DNA from: Burkholderiales bacterium
GTDB taxonomy: Bacteria > Pseudomonadota > Gammaproteobacteria > Burkholderiales > Burkholderiaceae_C
Direction of reading: 5' to 3'
Assembly (NCBI GenBank): GCA_028864885.1
Contig: JAGWLR010000007.1
Location: 1 to 57,022, forward strand
Length of the DNA: 57,022 nt
Position 1 is the stretch's first letter, and every line of letters starts with the position of its first letter. Below are positions 51,577 through 57,022 of the stretch, in pieces. The position numbers were made by a program, and so were the translations under genes. The notes under the pieces were generated by a model. That model was not told where the DNA came from, did no database searches, and was given only the letters and a program-made list of their open reading frames with translations.

Positions 51577-52269
51577 GTGACCAAGTCTTCTACCGCTACC
51601 AAGCCGGCAAGCGCTGCGACCAAAGCTGCCAAGCCGGCCGCCAAGAAAGCGTCTGCCAAGACCAGTACAACCACCGAGACCAAGAAGCTGGCTTCTGCTC
51701 AGACTCAAGCTTCGGCCAAGAATGCCGAAGCTGTCCTATCAGCCAAACCAGCGGCAACAGCACGATCGTCGTCCAAAATCAGTACCCAAGACAACATGCC
51801 TACCCCCGCAACCAAGGTTGACCCCAAACTCGCCAACGCCTGGAAAAACAAAGCCGGCCGTGACCTCACCGAAGCCGAACTGCTGGCCATGCCTGACAGC
51901 GAGTACATGAGCGACAAACAACTGGACTTTTTCCGCGCCCAACTAGAGGCGCAGAAAGATGACCTGCTGTCTAACGCTGGCGAAACCACCGAACATCTGC
52001 GTGAAGACACGTCCATCGTGCCGGACCCGGCCGACCGCGCCACCATCGAGGAAGAACATGCCCTCGAACTGCGCACCCGTGATCGTGAGCGCAAGCTGCT
52101 GAAAAAGATCTCCCAGGCTCTGGCTCGCATCGAGTCGGGCGAATACGGGTTCTGCGACGAAACGGGCGAGCCCATCGGACTGGGCCGTCTGATCGCCCGC
52201 CCGACTGCCACCCTGTCGCTTGAGGCGCAACAACGCCGCGAACTCAAGCAAAAAATGTTCGGAGATTGA
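51577..52269 (+). CDS. dksA: DksA-type transcription regulator lacking most zinc cysteines
   Basis: RNA-polymerase secondary-channel protein that, with ppGpp, controls rRNA and stress promoters. The 230-aa protein starts at GTG, with a perfect AAGGAGG five bases upstream. Residues 1-80 are Ala/Lys/Thr-rich and disordered-looking, then the DksA fold with the coiled-coil tip DPADRA (around 150) and the RDRERKLLKKI helix. The four zinc ligands of E. coli DksA are reduced to C193 (FCDETGEP and LSLEAQQ replace the cysteine pairs). Known single-cysteine DksA variants remain functional, so activity is likely. Confidence 0.92.
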   Translation: MTKSSTATKPASAATKAAKPAAKKASAKTSTTTETKKLASAQTQASAKNAEAVLSAKPAATARSSSKISTQDNMPTPATKVDPKLANAWKNKAGRDLTEAELLAMPDSEYMSDKQLDFFRAQLEAQKDDLLSNAGETTEHLREDTSIVPDPADRATIEEEHALELRTRDRERKLLKKISQALARIESGEYGFCDETGEPIGLGRLIARPTATLSLEAQQRRELKQKMFGD

Positions 52270-52323
52270 TTCAGCTAACGACGGGAAACACGTTTTGATT
52301 TTTTTGCCTGGCCATTCCCAAAC

Positions 52324-54111
52324 ATGAGCAAGGACTCTGGCGGCTTTTTGAAGAAAGTGGTGAGGTTCGTTGCCAATCCGACCACGGATTGGACCGAACT
52401 GGATGCCCCTGCGTCAGAAGTTGACCGCGAAAGCGAATACGCCAAGAGTGAAATCAAGGCGATGATCGAGCGCAAGCGCCGTAACGACTTCGTGCGCAAG
52501 CGCGAGCTCGACATGCTGCGCAAGATCCGCCGTGAGGGCTTGAACCAGGACAACGCCCTCCTGCTGGGGACCGCCTCCAAGCTGGATCCCGACTCTCGCC
52601 CCCAAAATGGGGCCAGATCAGACATCGCCGTCAAAGCAAAAATCGATGAAATCGAAATGCAGATGGTGGGCGATCCTGCTGCCCGCCTGATGCGTCCACC
52701 GGCCGCCGTGAGTTCAGTACACGGTCGGCTTACCGACTTGAAGCCGGCTGCCCCGTCAGTGTCGCCCGTGGCCCCTACCCAGCCATCGGTTCTGCCTGTC
52801 AGCCCAGACTCGGTTCCGCGGATGACGCACTCAGTAGCATCATCCCTGGATCTGCCATCCCAATCGGGGGGGCCTGCATTCCAGCACTCTCAGTTGCCGG
52901 GCGGCGCCACTGGCGTAGTGCCACCCTTGCCGCAGCACGGAATGGCGTCAACGGAAGCGGTTGCCGTCGCCGAAGTTGTACACGACCCTGAGTTGGACGA
53001 GGCCGTCATCGCGTTTGCCAATGCGGACTTCGATCAATGCGAGCACGGGCTGCTTGATTTGGTGAACCCCGGCGGTTCCAGACACGATCAAACCGAAACC
53101 TGGATGGTTCTGTTTGATTTTTACCGTTCATTGGATTTGCCGGAACAATTCGACAACCTGGCGGTGTCTTTCGTTCATAAATTTGGGCTTTCTGCTCCAC
53201 AGTGGTACTCCTTGCCGAAGCGGGTTGCAGACTACTTGGCGACCAAAGCGCAAGCTGCCTCTCCCCCCGAACCCGAGACGCCTCCCGCTGCGGTCGAAAC
53301 CCAGGAAGATGAAGGTCAAACGGTCAAGACCCTGGAAGGATGGATCGCTCCCCGACTGCTCGACGCCGAGGCCATTTCCCAATTGCGAGTGGAAGCACTG
53401 CAAATGCCCAAGCCATGGACCATGGATTGGAGCGATGTGGTTCGCGTGACGCCAGAAGGTGCAGCGGGCTTGAGTCAATTGATGCAGCAATGGGCCAAGG
53501 AAAAATCCGACATCAACTGGATTGGCGTCGAAAACCTGCTCAACATCCTGGCCGACACCGCCCCCTCTGGGGTCAAGGATGCAGATCCAGCTTGCTGGAT
53601 GCTGCGCCTGGATGTTTTGCGCTTGTGCAATCGGCCCACCCAGTTCGATGAAGTCGCCATCGACTATTGCATCACCTACGAACTGTCGCCCCCATCCTGG
53701 GAGCCAGCGCAAGCTCGGGTGCGTTTGTTGGATGACTCGGTCAGCCCTCTGTCTCGATCCCTGTCGCATGTCAGCGAAATTTCGACCAGCTTTGTCGAGT
53801 CTCAGATGCACAACGAAGTGGAGTTCGTGCAGGTGGCCTCGCTGGACCTGTCGGGTCAGCTGATCGGTGACATCGGCAACATTTTGGGTGAACTCGACAG
53901 TCAATTGGGTGAAAGCGTGTCTCTCGACATCGACTGCACCTACCTGCTGCGGGTTGACTTCATCGCAGCTGGCGACTTGCTGAACTGGGTGCTGGCTCGC
54001 CGCTCAGAAGGCCGCGCGGTCAACTTCCTCAACCCTCACCGCCTGGTGGCTCTGTTCTTTGGCGCCATGGGCATCAACGAGCACGCTCGCGTCAAACTGC
54101 AGCTCGTTTGA
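52324..54111 (+). CDS. Unknown protein with two tandem helical-repeat plus STAS-like modules
   Basis: A 595-aa cytoplasmic protein of unknown function. Residues 35-75 are highly charged and helical (ERKRRNDFVRKRELDMLRKI), 125-210 a Pro/Ser/Val-rich linker, followed by two similar modules. Each has a helical unit (259-296 and 424-461, sharing the pattern W, then PxQFD, then LSxPxW) and an anti-sigma-antagonist-like STAS unit (about 338-405 and 503-592, the second the better match with DLSGQLIGDIGNIL). No catalytic motif or signal is seen. It lies between dksA and hslVU, where similar genes occur in Comamonadaceae. Function is not assigned. Confidence 0.8.
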   Translation: MSKDSGGFLKKVVRFVANPTTDWTELDAPASEVDRESEYAKSEIKAMIERKRRNDFVRKRELDMLRKIRREGLNQDNALLLGTASKLDPDSRPQNGARSDIAVKAKIDEIEMQMVGDPAARLMRPPAAVSSVHGRLTDLKPAAPSVSPVAPTQPSVLPVSPDSVPRMTHSVASSLDLPSQSGGPAFQHSQLPGGATGVVPPLPQHGMASTEAVAVAEVVHDPELDEAVIAFANADFDQCEHGLLDLVNPGGSRHDQTETWMVLFDFYRSLDLPEQFDNLAVSFVHKFGLSAPQWYSLPKRVADYLATKAQAASPPEPETPPAAVETQEDEGQTVKTLEGWIAPRLLDAEAISQLRVEALQMPKPWTMDWSDVVRVTPEGAAGLSQLMQQWAKEKSDINWIGVENLLNILADTAPSGVKDADPACWMLRLDVLRLCNRPTQFDEVAIDYCITYELSPPSWEPAQARVRLLDDSVSPLSRSLSHVSEISTSFVESQMHNEVEFVQVASLDLSGQLIGDIGNILGELDSQLGESVSLDIDCTYLLRVDFIAAGDLLNWVLARRSEGRAVNFLNPHRLVALFFGAMGINEHARVKLQLV

Positions 54112-54133
54112 GGGCTTGAAAGCCCTGGGGTTG

Positions 54134-54177
54134 CCCCCATGTGAGGGCGACATCAACTGCGCCCCCAGCCATGGGGG
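54134..54177 (+). promoter_or_regulatory. Inverted repeat covering the hslV ribosome binding region
   Basis: CCCCCATG at 54134-54141 is perfectly complementary to CATGGGGG at 54170-54177. The second arm contains GGGGG, 8 bases before the hslV ATG, the only purine-rich candidate for a Shine-Dalgarno. Folding would hide it, so translation could depend on temperature or on a ligand. A smaller stem (AGGGCT-TGAA-AGCCCT) lies just upstream at 54113-54128. Confidence 0.4.
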
Positions 54178-54185
54178 TTTCCCAA

Positions 54186-54731
54186 ATGGAGTCATACCAC
54201 GGCACGACGATCGTCAGCGTTCGTCGCCAAACCCCCGACGGCTGGCTGGTCGCCATGGGCGGGGATGGCCAAGTCACACTGGGGCACATCGTCGTCAAAG
54301 CCAGTGCTCGCAAGGTGCGAAAGCTTTACCGAGACCAGGTCTTGGCTGGCTTTGCGGGCGCCACGGCTGACGCCTTCACGCTTTTCGAACGCTTTGAAGC
54401 CAAGCTGGAAAAACACCAGGGGCATCTGGCTCGCGCAGCTGTCGAGCTCACCCGTGATTGGCGCACCGATCGGGTTCTGAGACGGCTGGAAGCCATGCTC
54501 GCGGTGGCCAACAAGGACACCTCGCTGATCATCACTGGCAACGGTGATGTGCTGGAACCTGAGCACGGCATCATTGCCATCGGATCCGGGGGCGCATACG
54601 CACAAGCTGCGGCACGCGCCTTGTTGGCCAACACCGAATTGAGTGCGGCCGAGATGGTGAAGAAGTCTCTCGAAATCGCGGGAGACCTTTGCATCTACAC
54701 CAATCAAAACCACCTCATTGAGACCTTGTGA
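54186..54731 (+). CDS. hslV: ATP-dependent protease proteolytic subunit HslV
   Basis: Threonine peptidase, the proteasome-like dodecamer partner of HslU. The 181-aa protein carries a short propeptide MESYHG before the catalytic T7 in [16 protein letters not shown] and [17 protein letters not shown], with [14 protein letters not shown] and [15 protein letters not shown] near the end, as in the family. In E. coli no propeptide beyond Met is present; the extended form is typical of betaproteobacteria. The stop overlaps the hslU ATG (TGATG). Confidence 0.97.
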   Translation: MESYHGTTIVSVRRQTPDGWLVAMGGDGQVTLGHIVVKASARKVRKLYRDQVLAGFAGATADAFTLFERFEAKLEKHQGHLARAAVELTRDWRTDRVLRRLEAMLAVANKDTSLIITGNGDVLEPEHGIIAIGSGGAYAQAAARALLANTELSAAEMVKKSLEIAGDLCIYTNQNHLIETL

Positions 54732-56068
54732 TGAGCATGACGCCGCAAGAAATCGTCCACGAACTGGATCAGCACATCATCGGCCAAAAGGCAGCCAAGC
54801 GGGCCGTGGCCATTGCGTTACGCAATCGCTGGCGCCGACAGCAGGTTGACCCCGCCCTTCGCACCGAGATTACCCCCAAGAACATCCTGATGATTGGGCC
54901 CACTGGTGTGGGGAAGACTGAAATTGCGCGGCGCCTGGCCAAATTGGCGGACGCCCCCTTCATCAAGGTCGAAGCCACCAAATTCACCGAAGTGGGTTAC
55001 GTTGGCAAGGATGTCGACACGATCATCCGTGATCTGGTCGAGACAGCGATCAAGCAAGAACGCACCCGTCAGATGCACGAACAGAGGGCCAAAGCGGAAG
55101 ACGCGGCGGAAGAGCGCTTGCTGGATGTGCTGGTGCCTCCGCCTCGGAGCGAATTTGGCTTGACACCCTCGACAGCGTCGACTGACAACACGGCCAGACA
55201 AGTGATGCGCAAGCGCCTGCGTGAAGGCTCACTGGACGACAGAGAAATCGAAATCGAGTTGTCCGAGAGCAAGCCTCATGCGGTAGAAATCCTGAGCCCA
55301 GCGGGTATGGAAGAGATGGCTGAGCAACTGCGCGGCATGTTCTCGCAGATGGGTCAAAACCAACGCAAGAGCCACAAGTTGACCGTGGCAGAGGCACGCA
55401 CCCATTTGATTGAAGAAGAGTCGGCCAAACTGCTCAACGAGGACGAGATCAGAGCCCGAGCCCTGGAACGGGCCGAACAAAATGGGATCGTCTTCATTGA
55501 CGAAATCGACAAAGTGGCGAGCCGTGCTGAAGGCCAGTCGAGCGCAGAGGTGTCTCGGCAAGGCGTGCAACGCGATTTGCTTCCGCTGGTCGAAGGCACG
55601 ACCGTCAGCACCAAATACGGTATGGTCAAGACCGACCACATCCTGTTCATTGCCTCAGGTGCGTTCCATTTGAGCAAGCCCAGCGACCTCATCCCGGAAT
55701 TGCAAGGGCGATTCCCGATTCGGGTCGAGTTGTCGTCGCTGTCCGTTGAAGACTTTGAAGCCATCCTCACTCAGCCAACAGCCAGTCTGATCAAACAGTA
55801 TCAGGCCCTGCTATCTGCCGAAGGGGTTTCATTGTCCTTCACCGCTGAGGCCATCCGTCGCTTGGCGCAGATCGCCTTCGAGGTCAACGAAAGAACCGAG
55901 AACATCGGAGCCAGACGCCTGTCCACGGTCATGGAACGGTTGCTGGAAGAGCTGTCTTTCAATGCACCCAACCTGAGCGGGCAGTCACACGAAGTCACCT
56001 CAGACGAGGTGGATCAACGTTTGGGTGAGTTGGCACACAACGAAGATCTGTCGCGATTCATCCTGTGA
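54731..56068 (+). CDS. hslU: ATP-dependent protease ATPase subunit HslU
   Basis: AAA+ unfoldase feeding substrates to HslV. The 445-aa protein has the N-terminal [22 protein letters not shown], Walker A GPTGVGKT at residues 56-63, the pore motif GYVGKDV, an intermediate (I) domain from about 110 to 240, Walker [13 protein letters not shown], sensor 1 and sensor 2 (NIGARRL), and the C-terminal tail ending in RFIL. Its 3' end overlaps the convergent coaX by 11 bases. Confidence 0.98.
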   Translation: MSMTPQEIVHELDQHIIGQKAAKRAVAIALRNRWRRQQVDPALRTEITPKNILMIGPTGVGKTEIARRLAKLADAPFIKVEATKFTEVGYVGKDVDTIIRDLVETAIKQERTRQMHEQRAKAEDAAEERLLDVLVPPPRSEFGLTPSTASTDNTARQVMRKRLREGSLDDREIEIELSESKPHAVEILSPAGMEEMAEQLRGMFSQMGQNQRKSHKLTVAEARTHLIEEESAKLLNEDEIRARALERAEQNGIVFIDEIDKVASRAEGQSSAEVSRQGVQRDLLPLVEGTTVSTKYGMVKTDHILFIASGAFHLSKPSDLIPELQGRFPIRVELSSLSVEDFEAILTQPTASLIKQYQALLSAEGVSLSFTAEAIRRLAQIAFEVNERTENIGARRLSTVMERLLEELSFNAPNLSGQSHEVTSDEVDQRLGELAHNEDLSRFIL

Positions 56069-56834
56069 TGAGTGTGGACTCGGCCAAAGTCAGCAGACCT
56101 TCAAAGATGAGGTTTTCGACGACATGGGCCTGCAACTCGTCCACATGAGACAACCTTGAAACGGCGCCACCGGACATGATCAGCAGGGGTGGCTGTCCGG
56201 TCCGGCGCTCAAGGCGCTTCATCGTTCGTTCGATGGCACCAGCAATGGCATCGGTGCCACCGCTCATCAAGGCATCGCTGGTATTGGTTGGAAAATCACG
56301 CACTTCACCTGTGGGCACTTTCAGACCAGCCGTACCACTCTCCAGGGCTCGGTACATCAGGCCAAAGCCCGGCATGATCAAGCCGCCCAGGAAAAACCCA
56401 GCCTGGTCAACTGCATCGACCGTGACCGCTGTTCCGACCATCACCGCCAGCACAGGCGGCGGATGATCGGCATTGAGCCTCAGCGCTCGCTGGCGGGCGC
56501 CGATGATTGCCGCCCACCGATCCGAACCCAGGCGCTGCGGATGCTCGTACCCGTTCACCACCCCGCCTGCCTTCACCCCCGAAGTCAACCATCGCGGCTG
56601 CAGCGCCCATCTCGACAACTGCTCTTCGACCCGTCGTTTGATCGCTTCGCCAGCCACCACGCACCCCAACATGCCGCTTGGTACCGGGAGATGACGCCAA
56701 TCTGACTCCCAAAGCCGATCAATGTCTTCCAGCACCACAGCGCCATGCGCCATCAATTTGGCATCGGCTGACGCCCGCTCATACAGTCCCCATTTCAAAC
56801 GGGTGTTCCCAATATCGATGACCAAAAATGACAT
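56058..56834 (-). CDS. coaX: Type III pantothenate kinase
   Basis: First enzyme of coenzyme A synthesis, phosphorylating pantothenate, of the type III family that resists feedback by CoA. The 258-aa protein begins with the phosphate-binding [13 protein letters not shown], has [13 protein letters not shown], the catalytic region [20 protein letters not shown] and [14 protein letters not shown] at 56834 is used. In Burkholderiales birA normally lies immediately upstream; here an IS21-like element begins about 55 bases upstream instead, so its normal promoter or operon may be disrupted. Confidence 0.95.
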   Translation of the reverse strand: MSFLVIDIGNTRLKWGLYERASADAKLMAHGAVVLEDIDRLWESDWRHLPVPSGMLGCVVAGEAIKRRVEEQLSRWALQPRWLTSGVKAGGVVNGYEHPQRLGSDRWAAIIGARQRALRLNADHPPPVLAVMVGTAVTVDAVDQAGFFLGGLIMPGFGLMYRALESGTAGLKVPTGEVRDFPTNTSDALMSGGTDAIAGAIERTMKRLERRTGQPPLLIMSGGAVSRLSHVDELQAHVVENLIFEGLLTLAESTLITG

Positions 56835-56889
56835 GCGGTGCTCTTTTTGCTGGTTACGCGATTCTGCACGCAAGAAGACACTTCCCCGA

Positions 56890-56935
56890 TGGCCACTTCA
56901 AATTCCCCCACCTGTGGCCACCCCAAATTCCCCCA
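56890..56935. repeat. Two direct repeats, candidate IS21-type terminal repeats
   Basis: Two 21-base units start at 56890 and 56915, exactly 25 bases apart, sharing TGGCCAC and CAAATTCCCCCA and differing at only two central positions. Multiple terminal repeats of about this size near each end are typical of IS21 elements. Confidence 0.75.
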
Positions 56936-56950
56936 GGCAAGACGCTTGGA

Positions 56951-57022
56951 TTATGAGGGTTCAGGCGTGATGGCCAGACGTGCGGCGGCCTCTTTGAGCC
57001 TGTAGCTCTTGCCCTCGAACTC
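56951..57022 (-). CDS. Probable IstB-like transposition ATPase, C-terminal fragment
   Basis: Twenty-three codons plus TAA, entering from the right edge. The peptide EFEGKSYRLKEAAARL is the sort of basic helix that ends IS21 IstB helper ATPases, and its stop lies 61 bases from the terminal repeat, as expected. Too short to assign alone; the surrounding repeats are the main support. Confidence 0.5.
   Translation of the reverse strand, partial: EFEGKSYRLKEAAARLAITPEPS

Larger units (their letters stand above)
56890..57022 (-). mobile_element. IS21-family insertion sequence, one end (truncated by window edge)
   Basis: The terminal repeats at 56890-56935 and the gene fragment at 56951-57022 together indicate the istB-proximal end of an IS21-like element that continues past the right edge. 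The outer boundary is placed at the first repeat, within a few bases. The target duplication and the other end are outside the window. Confidence 0.65.

Overview
The window reads as a chromosomal core segment of a betaproteobacterium, most likely order Burkholderiales and close to Comamonadaceae. That placement rests on gene order recalled from that group (bamA-skp-lpxD-fabZ-lpxA-lpxB-rnhB; rlmN-pilW-rodZ-ispG-hisS-yfgM-bamB-der-hfq-hflX-hflK-hflC-hisZ-purA; corC-lnt-glyQ-glyS-gmhB; dksA-STAS-hslV-hslU), on protein features such as a DksA without its zinc cysteines, and on a fairly GC-rich sequence. No database search was possible. Coding density is very high and most neighbours overlap or sit a few bases apart.

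Layout. 1-14654 (minus): one long run from rpsB-tsf-pyrH-frr (translation and UMP kinase) through uppS-cdsA-dxr (isoprenoid and phospholipid precursors), rseP-bamA-skp (envelope stress and outer-membrane protein assembly), lpxD-fabZ-lpxA-lpxB (lipid A and fatty acids), rnhB and the start of an RNA methyltransferase cut by the window edge. 14809-17115 is rnr. 17206-17686 holds two identical plus-strand tRNA-Leu(CAG) genes, each followed by its own terminator. 17773-38425 (minus) holds rluD, scpB, rluB, ndk, rlmN, pilW, rodZ, ispG, hisS, yfgM, bamB, der, hfq, hflX, hflK, hflC, a DUF2065 gene, hisZ, purA and a purine phosphoribosyltransferase. bamD (plus) diverges from rluD and meets aceK and a beta-carbonic anhydrase (minus) at a bidirectional terminator. 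A metallo-beta-lactamase-fold gene (plus) converges on the corC-lnt-glyQ-glyS-gmhB-metallopeptidase operon (minus). 50336-56068 (plus) carries a CobW-type metal GTPase, dksA, a large protein with two STAS-like modules, and the HslVU protease. coaX (minus) converges on hslU, and the right edge lies inside an IS21-like insertion sequence that begins about 55 bases upstream of coaX.

The genes serve envelope construction (BamA, BamB, BamD, Skp, Lpx enzymes, Lnt, CdsA, UppS, RodZ), isoprenoid supply (Dxr, IspG), translation and ribosome maturation (RpsB, Tsf, Frr, Der, RlmN, RluB, RluD, HflX, HisS, GlyQS) and protein or RNA quality control (HslVU, HflKC, RseP, RNase R, Hfq).

I found no CRISPR array, prophage, toxin-antitoxin pair or recognisable defence island. 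The least explained gene is the double-STAS protein at 52324-54111. The other points worth a second look are mostly about regulation and gene content: the zinc-site-poor DksA, a hairpin that could cover the hslV ribosome binding site, the IS insertion next to coaX, a coupled mini-ORF between rluD and scpB, an apparently missing plsC, and small palindromes in divergent promoter regions.
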